The notes beneath the pieces were generated by a model. That model was not told the DNA's origin. It was given only the letters and a program-made list of their open reading frames with translations, and made no database searches. The position numbers and the translations under genes are program-made. Positions 42,356 to 54,765 of a stretch of 64,000 nucleotides of DNA are shown here, piece after piece (positions within the stretch are counted from its first letter, which is position 1; each line of letters starts with the position of its first letter). Source of the DNA: Dirofilaria immitis (lineage: Eukaryota; Nematoda; Chromadorea; Rhabditida; Onchocercidae); contig JAKNDB010000088.1 of NCBI GenBank assembly GCA_024305405.1, positions 124,001 to 188,000 on the forward strand, in the 5' to 3' direction.

Positions 42356-45300
42356 CTACCATAACTTAATAAAACGTGAAATTAATTTAGCAAGAAAATC
42401 CAACTTTAAAATATTAAATCTAATTATTTTATTAATTTTGAAAACTAAAATTAGCTACATAAATAAAGCAGCATTCCAAATAATCAATCAAAAATTCTAA
42501 TTTGAAATTTACCTTATCCTGTGTCCATTATTAACTTTCGATCAACACATCTCTAATTCACCAAACAATGCTAATATTCTGCTTCTCCCAAAACGTCACA
42601 TTTCCATTACACTGAGATTAATATGAACCATATTTGCATATAAAAAGATAAATCCTCCATTTTTCAGAAAGAAGTAAAATTTGAAGAATGAATCTGAAAT
42701 TAGTCAAATACATGATTCAAAGTGAACTATTTTATCTAAATCATGCCTAAAATTTAGTTTAAATAATTTATACGCATGAAATCACGAAAAAGACGTAGAA
42801 AAATAACAATGTCTACTATCCACCAATAAAATCACTGTATAAAACTAATGAAATCAATAATTTTTTCATTGAATATAGTTGTAACATTTTCAATAAACTT
42901 AACACGTACATTCATATCAAGCCAATTTGTAGTATTTATAACACTATCATTTTCTATTATCGTAATTTCGGAAAAAAAATTAGAATTGTGTCTTTTTTTT
43001 CAAATCAAACTGCTAAATAATATTGATAAGTGATAACTTGTAAAAATAAGAATTATACAATAATTAAAATTAAACAAACATTGGACCGAATAAATAATAT
43101 CTCAGAATTGTGTAGCTTTAAATTAACAGTTTGGAATTGGAAAATGTCTATTATTTCGACTTTTATCATTCATTTATATTGGATTGGTGCAGTTAAATCT
43201 GTAATTATTATAATTAAACTTAAAGGCATCGTTAGATATCATTATCTTTTTCTTTAGAATTACATCACTACATTTTTCCTACAGAAAATAAGCCTATTTA
43301 ATTTTTAATAGTATAGAAAGAAATTTATAATTCAAAATTCGAATTCCTAGAAAATATTTCCTACATTCTACTATTATCAAGAAAGATTGTTTATGAATTT
43401 CAAAAAATAATAGGATGATTATAAATGAAATGAAGATAGCAGTATGCAGCAATATTTAATCTAACATTTGATCATTTGTCGTTGTAGAATTGGACTCTTT
43501 CTACTGACCAGTGTTAGCTGAAGGCATTTGCAACTTATGATAGATACATCATATCGATTTGCTTAGCACAATTCCCAAATGTAATAAATTTTGCTAAGAT
43601 TTAAAAAAGTTGAATGGCAATAAATCATCAAACAAATAACCAAATAATAACTAATAGCTTTTTTTTTTTTTTTCTTTGTACAAGCTCAATCCTATAAAAA
43701 GTTTTAGAGCTTCGTTTAATCACTAAAATAACCAGTACGTATTATATAGTCCCTTCCCAATCATATATCATAATCGAATCAAGAAAATTGCTCATTTCTA
43801 TTCCATAAAATAAGATGAAATGATTCTCAAAACAATAATTTATTTGATTACGATTAAATTCATAAAGTCTTTCATTTATCAAATATTTAATAGTTCCGCT
43901 AAAATTATGAAAGATCGCAGGAGAATTGATATTGTGATCTACGGCAACTTTTCGCATAGTTTTACAATCAATTTAGTTCCGGTAATTAATCTCAATTAGT
44001 CACTTCAAACTTCCGATATCATTATACTATTTATTCTTACTAATCTTATTTCTTTTACATAAATTATCCAATACTGTATTGTAGTTTGTAAGTAAAAGTG
44101 CTGCTGAATATTCTCTCACCTGCTTATATCCTATTTTGAAATCAACAAAAAAAAAACCATTCAAAATCACATCGCATTTAATATTACTTTCTCAGTTAAA
44201 TAAATAATAATAAGCTTTTAGTAAGAAAAAAAAATGAAACAATAAATATTCAAATGAACTACAACATAAACTACATTATTTGGGAATATATCCCAATCTT
44301 AAATAACGTAATTTAATAATATATATTATAAATAACTTTGCATCAACCTAATATCATTCTTTTAATTTCCAATTATCGAACTAGTAAACAAATGAGAGCA
44401 AAATATTTAGAGATGTCTATACTTTTACAATTTTAAACAAATTCTCAGCTTCCAAGAAGATGAAGCAATAATACCACCAGCTAAAGTTAACAAAAATACG
44501 AATCCATCAATTGGATGTGGAAATTATTCGCTGAAATGTTACGTTTATCCTCGCAACGATCGTAGTACTGATGATGATGATGATGATGATGATGACAGAA
44601 GATGACGAAATTCTTTAAATTAATTCATGTAAACCGAAACAAAAAAATAATTGAAATAAAATTCTGTGGATATTAACCATATCATCTCTAATTCACTGAA
44701 ATAAGGAAATTTTTAGAAATTTCTCTGTAACAAATGATATTTTTATTCGATCACAATGAATTATCTTTATCCGGCTTTCTTCATAGAATGCAAAAAGAAA
44801 GAAGACGATGAGAAAAATGTATAGAAACAAACAAAGAATAGTTACATCCGGAATATAAAAGAGGAAAGAGCAAGTGAAATTCTGAAAAAAAAATCTGAAG
44901 TACATTAGTTAAAAAATGAAAAGAATGGGCAAAAAAATTTATTAAAAAACTGCAGAAGAATCGAGCAAATACGATAAACCAATTACACGCTGTGCAGGCA
45001 GAAAGAGTCACGTGAATATGGTAAAATATTATAATAACACCTTTGCCATAGGTAACATAGACGTAGCAATTCAGTTATAAACGACTAATTCAGATGAACA
45101 TGTGATCATTTCCACGATATGCATGTATAGAAAAGTGAGTTGAATATAACAGGGCGATAAAAGACAAAAACCTGTCATAGAGCTGGACGGATGGATAAAA
45201 TGAAATCCGTAATTTCATAATTATTCAAGATATAGCCCAAATTAGTAAAAAACCATAAAATCCCACTGAGATACCACGAAGAGTTTGGGAGTAGATGAAA

Positions 45301-45993
45301 TTATTCTATCTCGTCACAGTAAACTATCTGCCATTCCTCTTTACGTATGACATAAATTCTATCATAGATGCAGTTGCAGGTCCCAACTGGAAACTCATTC
45401 ACTCAGCAAATAAATAAATAAAAGCTGAGTAATATGAAATATTGGCTTGTGAAACAAGCAAAGAGGTATTGCGGAATGCCAAACGAATCTGTTATATGGA
45501 AACAAAAGATCAAGCCTATAAAGGATGATTTGTTCGGAGCCAATACATTATTAAATATCCAGCATCGTTAGAATCAGACTTTTCGAAATCCAAAAATTCA
45601 CATATTTTCCATAAAAAAATAGACAACGAACAAAATACCCAAAAATTAAGTCCATAATACTAAAATCTGCATATTCGATCATGTGAACTTATATACAGCT
45701 AAAAATTTCGGGATTGTACAAACATAGCAGTACATTTCAGCCCAATTTTATATCTCATCAAACCACTTACTCTTAAAAACAGTAAATCCGAATCTCCTGC
45801 ATACATATGTTTCGGAAAATAATTGAATAGAATAAGGGTATATCTATGAAGATTAAAATTTTAGAAATTTTAGATGATACCATAGATTCAACAGAAACAA
45901 AACGACAATCCTATAGAAGGAAAAAATTAACCATTACGAAACCATGAAATAGAGCATATAACTAGCACCTTTAAAAAATACAATCCATATGAT
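42356..45993. other. long gene-poor stretch with weak candidates
   Basis: No confident gene. Weak candidates: a minus-strand frame 43742-43957 with ordinary composition ending NFLDSIMIYDWEGTI, and a plus-strand exon 44449-44605 after a tctcag acceptor reading FQEDEAIIPPAKVNKNTNPS, then GNYSLKCYVYPRNDRS and a run of Asp encoded by a GAT repeat (44567-44595) before a stop. From 45160 to 45560 base composition is less AT-rich, but no frame is long. Confidence 0.35.
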
Positions 45994-48020
45994 TTATTCC
46001 TTTTGTGTTTTTAGTTTAAGAAGCAGAGTCCTTAGCCGCGACAAATCACTTGATGTTTTCGAATTTTTAGCATTGAATTCGCATAATTTAGCAATGCGCT
46101 CCCATTCAGCTCCATCTTTCAAAGCTTCACGATCAGATATAAAATCTTCTTCGGCTTTCCTTAAAATTGTAAAGAAACAATTAATAATAGTAAAAGTGAT
46201 CATACGATGGAAAAAACTAATACAGTATGAATATGGGTTCAATTTATATGTTTTAAGATTTTCTACTTTTTTCCGGTTTATAAAGTAACTGTTAAAAAAT
46301 GAATTTCAATAACAACCAAAACTCGACTCGAAAATAATAACGCACATTAGCTTTCAAGAAATGCAAAATTATTGGAACTGTGTAATTTACATCTCTCCAA
46401 TTAATATAATGTATTAGATAACTTTTTAAACTATCCATAAAACATAACGCTAGTTTACCATTCAATTTTATTCTTCTTCCCAGTTTGAGGCAAAATAAAT
46501 TTTCTGACTTCAAAAAAAAAAGATTACCGATAAAAATAAAACAAAATAGAGGGTATTTATTGGCAGAAATTCATTTTTGCTTATATCGTCTCTAACTATA
46601 AGCAAAACGAAATTAAAAAAATTACCGATTAGCTGCCCTAATTTTAGCAAGTCTTTCTGCTCTTTGCGCATACCATTCTTCTAATTCCTTTTTACCAGCG
46701 GCTCTCATTTCTTCCTTTCTTTTCTCTTCATTTTTATCTGCAGCAAAAATCGATAACTATAAATACTGTGTAGAAACAAATATGTTTATTTACATCGCGT
46801 CACATATGCTCAACTAGCAAGCGCCATTCAACAACAAATATGGTATATAATATATTGAGGTCAGGCCGCTGGTATCACATGAAAATATTATTGATTGCTC
46901 ATTTTTTTTTGTAACATGCCCATTATAGTTATTTTAATTATTCTCCCTGAATTGTCTGACCAAGTTTGTAATTCCGAAACACCGTGTTTAATTCATCTTG
47001 CATTAGGATTAAAATATCATACTGATCATATATAATGGCAGGTGAAATGATATTTAGCTTTTCCATACAATATTACTCATCACATAATTCATACTAAACA
47101 CTTTTAGAAAAATATTCCTCCCATTCACATCTTCAGCTTGACAAGAGATTGAAAATGTTGTCTGAATCAAAATCAGTTGCAGCAAAAAACTGGCAATTGC
47201 TGTCAATTGACTTTTGTTTGCAAAAATAAAAAAAAATCTAAGCAGTATCAACCAGTTCACACCTTTTTCTCTAACAGTATTTTTTGCTCTTCTCGCCACT
47301 TTCTTATTTTTCCGGTTCTGGTTTTGATACATTGTTCACTGCTGCAAGAGAAGGTGAGGGAGTAGTGCTTGAACGCTGCACTCCATTTGCAAATGCTGGA
47401 AAATCCAAACCAGAATCAGTGATCCGGGTTACTACGCGAGCTTCATTCATATTAGCAATAACACTTCCTGAATTCGAAATATTTCCAAATGAAAACCAAA
47501 AATATATATAAGAACACCGAAAAACATTCCTGTATTTTACCATCTATTCGTAAAACTTCATTTCTTTGCCAGGTCAAATAAATGCTCAATGAAGAACTAC
47601 GAACAACATCAGAACTATTTTTCGGGCATAGTAATTTATTACTGATGTGTAACGCAGCATTTTCTTGATTTGCTTATGGTTTCCTAAATACAACTTTTCA
47701 AAATTCTTTACAAATTTTTGACCCTTACTTTTGCAGAAAAACATTTTAGCCGAAGATATCGTAAAGTTATCCGATAATCCTACGTCTACTTTCTACATCA
47801 TATATCATTTTTTTTTCAATCATTACGATTGTACTATGTTTTGTCGATGAAATCAGTGGAATTAAAAAGGTTCATAATTTTAATACATACTATTATCAGC
47901 TGCATCGTTACTGATGCTGTTGTTGATATATAGAGAAGGACTAGTTCCTAGCGAATCATCCTGTATACCAGCCAGAACATTTTGTTCACGTGCTAAAAAT
48001 TCCGCAACTGGATCTGACAT
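45994..48020 (-). CDS. clic-1: clathrin light chain
   Basis: Regulatory light chain that binds the clathrin heavy-chain hub on coated vesicles. Exons in transcript order: 47891-48020, 47263-47467, 46626-46737, 45994-46159; 204 residues after two corrections. The N-terminus reads MSDPVAEFLAREQNVLAGIQ, the conserved light-chain segment. The central heavy-chain-binding helix reads IRKWREEQKILLEKKDKNEE and continues KKELEEWYAQRAERLAKIRA. The C-terminus reads GAEWERIAKLCEFNAKNSK and SSDLSRLRTLLLKLKTQKE, matching the family's EWERVARLCDFNPK block. The T5 runs at 47307-47311 and 47264-47268 (plus strand) are each one base short; the second lies at the exon edge. Identification is firm. Confidence 0.95.
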
Positions 48021-50827
48021 TACGACATGCACAATCTTAATGTTTCCTGAAATAAGTAATACATGGAGTGTTAATTAAAATAAGAAATTGTATAGATGAA
48101 TTCGAAATTTTATCGCCCAATGAAAAGTTTTCTATCCAGAGAGAAGAATAATACTGGACAAAATGGAAAAAGTAATTAGCAGGAAATAAGTGCAAAATTG
48201 CATTTCACTGTCTCAATGAATAAAAAGTTTTCTACTATCGTATCTGAAGTATCTCAGATACAAGCAATCATCCTACCCGTTTCACTGACATTCAATTCAT
48301 TCAGAAAGGACTCCTTGAAATAAGCTACAATCCAATTCTGCAATGATCTTCATCCAATAAAGACAATAGAATTCACGCATACGACCACGCACGTAAAACC
48401 ACGTGTCAGGCTATCTACTGGTAATTTACCAAACAATCGAATCCGAACTACCAACCTTATTCCAACCACAAAAATCAATGATGCAGATAGAAACAATGCA
48501 ATTGCAGGACTAGTCCATTACAGTATATTTAGATTCTTATTTAAAATCCTTTTGCTTGTTGCAGCCTTTTTTGTTAATTTTATTTTTTTTTATGATTCAA
48601 AATTCTGAAACAAAATTTGGAAATTTTGTGATAATAATGATTTATTGCTTTATTCCCTATTTATTTAGCAGTAACAGTTTTGTTAATCGATTTTTAAAAG
48701 TTTCCGAGAATTTAACGGCATGAATCTGAAAGATAGCGAATTATTATGAAAGTTGTAATGAGAAGTGTTGAGAAATGACAAATTCTGAGCCAACGAGAGC
48801 ATTGACTTCTCGGAATTCAGGAATTGATTTATAGCTTAGTTTGTAAATTGTTCCATTTAATCTTTCATCTATTCGCAAGAAAACTTAGATTCTCAATACC
48901 GTTTGCGATCAATTCGACATATAATTGGGCCACACAATCTTTTTAAAACTTTTTTTCCGTAGCGAAATTTTTCTAATTTATAAACTTTTCAAGATTTTCT
49001 TCAGAACTTGGATAACTTGGAGATTTTTGCAAGTTCTTCAGAATATTGCAAGAAATTGAAATTATCTCATACTATTTGCTTAAGTTAAAGATATCCGAAA
49101 TACTGACCAAAATAAATTTTTGAAGATGAAAGGCAGAATCAGAAGTCTATATAATGCTGGATATATAAAATCTTCCTACTACTTTGATATGAAATTAATT
49201 TTCGATACAATTAGGTTGAAATTAATTCAAATCAAGATAGTTCGTTTGCAAGAATGTATGTGGAATTATTTCATATAATGTTCGAGAAATGATTCAGATA
49301 ATTAGTTCAAGCTTCCAAGCTTCCTTTATTTCCTACACTAGTTATACGCTTCATCTTTTTAAATTGAATATTAATGATGCGTCATGATAAGCTGAATATT
49401 GAGAAAAAATTTTTGAAATAATCTTATGAGATCTTGAAATGAAGAATTCCAAATGAAATTATGAAATAAATCTTTTTTTTTTAAAACGATAATTTTATTC
49501 ATTTATTCACTGTAATTTTATTTCTTTTCACAAGTATATCATTTAATTTCATGCTATTTTACTTTATCTAATACTATTTCTTCAAATTTCTCCATTTCTT
49601 CATTTGATATCTGAATAATTATTATGAATAACAACCATTCTGCTCAAAAATTTGTTAATATTGTATTAATCTCGACATTACAGTATGCAATGTTTTCCGG
49701 GTAAGGTATTGATATTGTAAACTGTTGTGAAAAATTTGAAATATCATGTTAATAATCAGTAAACTGTTTTTAAGATACTATCATTTATTATTATAATAAA
49801 ATGAATGATATGATAAAAAATGATATGATAAAAAACGATAAAGGAAAAGGGAAAAATGAAGAGATTAGTATCAAAAAAATTAAACATATGTATAATCAAC
49901 AAGTGTTTTCATGCGAATTTCAAAAATCGGTTTTTGATGGCGAAATTGCTACAATAATCAAAATATTTTTAAATAAAATTTCAACCTTATTTCATCTCAC
50001 CTTACTACACAACAACTATTTACTGATACTTTCTTTTTTTCACTTTCAATGGTTTAATTATCATTGTAATTGAAAAATAAGATAAGAAGCATGGAAGATC
50101 GCAATAAATTGATTGATATCTTTCTTATTTCTCAACGGATGTAACTTAAATTATGCTAATTTTATCAATTTTAAATGTAAAATTTAACAACTATCGACTT
50201 CAAATATTACGTTAATGTAAATGTGAGTGATGCTAGATTGAAGTTATTAGAAATTAGTAGAATAATTTTTAATATTTTTGAGATTAGGAGCTAAATTAAA
50301 ATAAACAATACATAATGATAAAAATTCAAACTCAAAAAAAAATTTCCTTTTATTAATAATAGAAGGAAATTATCTTAGAACTGTCTATTTGCCAGTAAAT
50401 TATTACTAAATTTAAAATTAATAATGAATAAATACCTACCATACGCATCATCTTCAGATAATAATAAAGACTGATATGGAAGCTTTTCTAAACAATAAAT
50501 CACTGGAAATAGAAATCGTATAAAATAGGATCATAAGTCGTAGCAAGTAATAATTTGACATATTTGATTTCAGTGAAATTTGTTTTAATTGTTATGACTT
50601 CTTCGATATATTTTCAAGCCTTTGTATTGAATCAATAATTTAAATTCTTCCATCTCAGAACATCAAATGAATTTTATCATCTGTTCGATGATTTTGATGA
50701 TATTTGAATGTTAGTACAAAACTTTGACATAGCATGCCCTGTAGTTCATACTTTAAAGTAGTTATGTTAAAAAAGAATTATGTGAACGGATATTAATTAA
50801 TTTACCGTATTAGTAGTTGAAAATTTG
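48021..50827. other. upstream region of clathrin light chain and gene-poor stretch
   Basis: An E-box CACGTG lies at 48400-48405, 380 bases upstream of the clathrin light-chain start. A plus-strand frame at 49801-50073 opens with a repeated NDMIKNDMIKND and reads 90 codons; it may be a small gene but has an AT-noise tail. Near 50455-50504 (minus) a short stretch after a ttccag acceptor reads IYCLEKLPYQSLLLSEDDAY and could be an exon of the minus-strand candidate at 51137-51373. Confidence 0.35.
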
Positions 50828-50995
50828 ATGAATGAATCTGATTGTCAAAAATTTTTTGAAATTTTAAAAGGCATACTTAAAATAGGTGCTTTGGATGAAC
50901 AGAAAAACTATGTTTGGCTATATTGTTGTGATAAGGAGAAAATGGTAAAAGCAGGATTTAGATTATCTAAATTTTCGTTTGGAGCAAGCTTATAA
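50828..50995 (+). CDS. short unrecognised open frame, 55 codons
   Basis: ATG to TAA, reading MNESDCQKFFEILKGILKIG, then ALDEQKNYVWLYCCDKEKMV and KAGFRLSKFSFGASL. The composition is that of a real protein rather than AT noise. The pattern (amphipathic helix, short strands, hydrophobic ending) faintly resembles the start of a sliding-clamp domain such as Rad9, but this is a weak impression. No flanking exons found. Confidence 0.3.
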   Translation: MNESDCQKFFEILKGILKIGALDEQKNYVWLYCCDKEKMVKAGFRLSKFSFGASL

Positions 50996-51136
50996 AAATA
51001 ATATTGCCTAATATCAAGCTTAAGATATTAAGGTCCAAAATATATATTTTCAAGCCTTCTAATTCAGCTTACATGAATCAAGACTCCTAACATTCATTTC
51101 ATCCAAATTTAGCTTTCTCCAAATAATTGAGCAATA

Positions 51137-51373
51137 TCAAAAGATTGTAAAATATTCATGAAAGGTAAGTTGGTGCATGACAAAACAATTGCTGTAGCTT
51201 GTCGCTGAACCCATAATTTTTCGTAGAACTTCTTTATATATGGAATCAATATAAGAAGAAATTAGTCCCGTTGATGGAAAACCTGTCGACTGTTCTCGAG
51301 CCCATAAGGAAATTCTATGATGACAAGAATGAATATTATTTTGAACATTCGAAATCCTGAAAAAGCATTGCAT
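51137..51373 (-). CDS. unrecognised minus-strand exon or short gene
   Basis: Reads MQCFFRISNVQNNIHSCHHR, then ISLWAREQSTGFPSTGLISS and YIDSIYKEVLRK. A TTTTTCAG acceptor lies inside the first codons, so the true exon may begin at GATTTCG. Near 51205 (A5 run) the more protein-like continuation is in another frame (QATAIVLSCTNLPFMNILQS, to a TAA near 51113), which would need two extra A. No family recognised. Confidence 0.35.
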   Translation of the reverse strand: MQCFFRISNVQNNIHSCHHRISLWAREQSTGFPSTGLISSYIDSIYKEVLRKIMGSATSYSNCFVMHQLTFHEYFTIF

Positions 51374-52073
51374 GAAAAATGAAATCTGAGCGTTGTCTTA
51401 AATTTAAATAGATTTCTAGAATTTACTAAAGTTAACAATTAGTTTTATGTTTATATGAAAAATGAAATTTAAAAATTGAAAATTTTTGGCGATTTATTTT
51501 GGCATAGCACTAGAACAATTTTTTTTGAGCTATGGAAAATATGCCGGAAAATGTTCAAACCATTAAATAAATAAATTTTCCTTAATGATCAGAAAATATC
51601 TTACAAGATAGTAAAAATAAAATTGTCACATTTAGGCCATAAAAGCATAAGAAATGAATTATTCGAAAAATTTTTTTTTGCGAATATTCACAAAATTTCA
51701 ATTTCGTATAGCTTAAATTAAGAACGAAACATTTGAACAAATTAAAACAAATTTCCAGCGATGTATTTGAATGACGCAGAATTGAAAGTGTTTCAAAATA
51801 ATTTGAAATTAAAACAATATTCAAAGATAACTTTAAAAAAAAAAACAATTTTCAAAATAGTTGGAAAAATTTCAATTATGAGTCAAGCAACAGGCGACAT
51901 ACTTTACTTTTATCTTTGTCGATATTCCTTGAATCAAATATACGATACTAATAAACCTGAGATGAAGAAAATGTATCGAAAAAAAAGAATGTATTTGTAT
52001 GTGTACATAAATTTTTAAGTGTTTCCATACAATCTAAGATATTTACTGAAAATTGACACTTGATAATTTCGAT
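51374..52073. other. stretch with one weak candidate exon
   Basis: At 51761 an ATG sits two bases after a tttccag acceptor and opens 85 codons (MYLNDAELKVFQNNLKLKQY onward). The frame crosses an A11 run and becomes Lys/Tyr-rich. It could be a trans-spliced small gene, but support is thin. Confidence 0.3.
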
Positions 52074-52271
52074 ATGAAAGTAAAAGACTATTTCAGGATA
52101 TTCAAAATATTTATTATTCTTTTTTTTTTCATGTTGCGAGGAGTAGAATCAAATCACCGAAATCAAAGTGTACTTACAAATGAATATCATATAATTAACT
52201 GTTGCATGTTCAAAGATCAAACATATCATATTTGTGATAAGCATAAAATGAATGGGTCATATTTAGCTTGA
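52074..52271 (+). CDS. candidate small secreted peptide, 65 residues
   Basis: ATG to TGA without introns. Residues 1-26 look like a good signal peptide: basic start MKVKDYFRIFK, hydrophobic core IFIILFFFML, and a likely cleavage after RGVES. The predicted mature part is about 39 residues with three cysteines (INCCMFKDQTYHICDKHKMN). No match to a known peptide family is recognised. The hydrophobic core is partly encoded by a T10 run, so chance cannot be excluded. Confidence 0.35.
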   Translation: MKVKDYFRIFKIFIILFFFMLRGVESNHRNQSVLTNEYHIINCCMFKDQTYHICDKHKMNGSYLA

Positions 52272-52347
52272 TTTATTGACAGGCTTGACATTAAATATAT
52301 TTTTATTTCGGATTATTGAAAAAAAAAAAAAACGAAATCATTGCTTT

Positions 52348-52393
52348 TCGAATTCTAGGTTAATTTCTGATCGAATTCTAGGTTAATTTCTGA
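52348..52393. repeat. two-copy perfect tandem repeat, period 23
   Basis: tcgaattctaggttaatttc plus tga is repeated at 52348 and 52371. Confidence 0.9.
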
Positions 52394-52580
52394 AAATTTA
52401 TTTTCAAAGCTTTATGAATTCTCAAAATATACATCTTTTTCTTGTTTTTCATTGATAACAATTCTCATTGATTGCATAATGCAAAATTGCTAAATAAACA
52501 ATAGCGTTTAACGAAAATGCTTAATTTAAGCATGAAATAATCAACTGATTCATACAAATCCAAATTTGTAATAGTGTGAA

Positions 52581-52664
52581 ATCAAAATAGATATAAAGCA
52601 ATTCCCGAGCAGTTGGCTTAAAATCAAAATAGATATAAAACAATTCCCACGCAATTTGCATTAA
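52581..52664. repeat. two-copy tandem repeat, period 42
   Basis: atcaaaatagatataaa followed by caattccc occurs at 52581 and 52623. Confidence 0.85.
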
Positions 52665-54765
52665 AAGAAAACGAAAAAGTAATTTCAATAAGTGACAAAA
52701 CATATTGCTGTTTTTCGTCATCTTTTTTTTTTTTTTTTTTTTTCGCTAACTGCTAGAAGAATTTCTTATGATTAAATCAATTTGAAATATAATTTAATTT
52801 ATTTATTATTAACTCATATGATTCGAATGTCATTTGTAAAAAAAAAAAAGTAATAATGGCAAAGTTAGAATCCAACTATTAAATGATGAAATGATCACAA
52901 CTTTGCGTTAAATAAAACGATTGTATTCGATTCAAATTTTTTTTACCGTTGAAAATATATTTCTGCGTATTCTAATCTTAAAAACTTTCCTGAGTGACAA
53001 ATTTGCACGAAAATAGTATTTAAAATGGATGACAATAAAATCCTGTAGCCATTTCCGTCTTAGATAATACGCAGAGGCATGTAAAAAGTATTATTGTCAT
53101 ATTACTAAAACTACAATTAATCCCTTTTACCATAAATGCTCTATCAAATAAGCTAGCTTTGTCGTTTAGAATGATCTGCAATTCGAATCTGAAAACTCAT
53201 TTTTGAATGAAATATTTAATAAACTATTATCTTCGTTTTACATTATCCAATTCTAATCTTATTGTTTATCTAATGATATATTACAATTATTAACATTGTT
53301 ATTGCAACTCTGTTAACTATCACTATTAATAAGGGATGAGAGTAAGCAGAATTGAATTAGAAGTATTCGAATCTTCAAAAAAGAATAAGTAGAAAACGAC
53401 AATAGAAAAGTCAAAAAGAAAAAAAAGCGATAATTTTAAAATAAAGGCAAAAAATTTTTCTGATTACAATTTTATTTCCTATGATAATAGTAATGGTAAA
53501 GCATTAACATTTTAAGTAATCAATAATTTCAATTTGGAAACGGAAATTAGAACAAAAATTCTAAAAAATGACGAAGAAAAGTTGTAATGTCTTTTCATAA
53601 ATAAATTTATTAAAGAAACTATTTATTCGAATTTAATTAATCGATTAAATGACTTATCGATAAGAATTTTGCAATACTTTTATTCAGATCCCTTTTCAAT
53701 AGCTACGGCATTATCAAATACAGCCTCTTCTTCTTGGTCATTTTCTTATCAATCTTGATTTTAACAATCATGAATTTTCATTAAAGATTTTCCTATTATG
53801 TTTGAAATTGCAATTTTAATAACTTTGGAAAGTAATCATTTTTGAAAAATTTGTAGTTAAGCAGCAGTAATAATTACTTTATAAATGAAAGGAGCTTGCA
53901 ATCAAATCATATATGAAATTCAATCACAATTTATTATCCGGTAAAGATTGGATTATTGCAATAATCGAATAGTGGAAGAGGAAACATAGCAAATTATACT
54001 CTTTATTTTCTATTAATTAACAACAAGTATTGGTTAATCGTTAACCATTCAACATAAATAAATAAGTATAAAATAAATTATGAAATAAATAAGTACAGTA
54101 CATCAGTAAATTATCACAGATAGACAAATAAAATCAAAATCATTTCTCATCTTAATATCTTATTGGAATTAATGCAACTCTAAGTTGATATCGATGATGA
54201 ACAATATCTGCGCAGTTTCGATCTTATATTTGTGTTATAGTCAAATTTGTGATCTAAGAATTTCAGTCGTCAATAGATTATTACACTTTTACTGGATAAT
54301 TTCAGCAAAGCGAAAACTGTCAAATTTGCTAAAATGAAATACTTAAGAATATCAGCAACACAGAAATAACTGACTATCATTTTGAATAATTCAACCGCTG
54401 TGATAATGTATCTATTTCAAAAATATGGGATTAAAATTTGACATATAGAATTAAAATGAAGTTGAACATTTATTGCACAAATTTGTCTACTATAATCTTC
54501 CACAAAATTTTCAATATCATCATATTAATTTTTGTATTTATCATAAAAATCTATATTTTAATGATGTTTTGAAAGGATTCAATTATGAATCTGTTTCTTC
54601 GATCTAACATTGTCTTTTACATGTATAATATCATCATCATCTATATAGCTTCAGAATCTAAAAGTTAATTTTTACGCTATGAATATTTGCTCATGTTATT
54701 CCACATTCTTCAGTGTTCGAAAATGCTTCACATTTTATTAAGCACATTTTTTTTTTTTGCAGGAA

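Larger units (their letters stand above)
52272..54765. other. intergenic stretch upstream of the receptor gene
   Basis: No gene recognised. On the minus strand near 53690 about 20 codons ending EEEAVFDNAVAIEKGSE before a stop look protein-like, but no connected exon was found. Confidence 0.45.

Noticed and set aside
44567..44595. GAT trinucleotide run as a regulatory or expansion repeat
   Set aside because: Nine units only; it may simply encode Asp in a weak candidate exon and there is nothing to support a special role.
45434..45565. 43-codon plus-strand frame with ordinary composition (KYWLVKQAKRYCGMPNE)
   Set aside because: Short, no family, no splice partners, and the surrounding composition change alone could explain it.
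48400..48405. CACGTG upstream of clathrin light chain as a lysosomal-type control element
   Set aside because: A single six-base palindrome without the flanking bases of the extended motif; expected by chance in a window of this size.
51582..51848. 88-codon minus-strand frame
   Set aside because: Phe/Leu-rich shadow opposite the candidate at 51761; no signal or domain that holds up.
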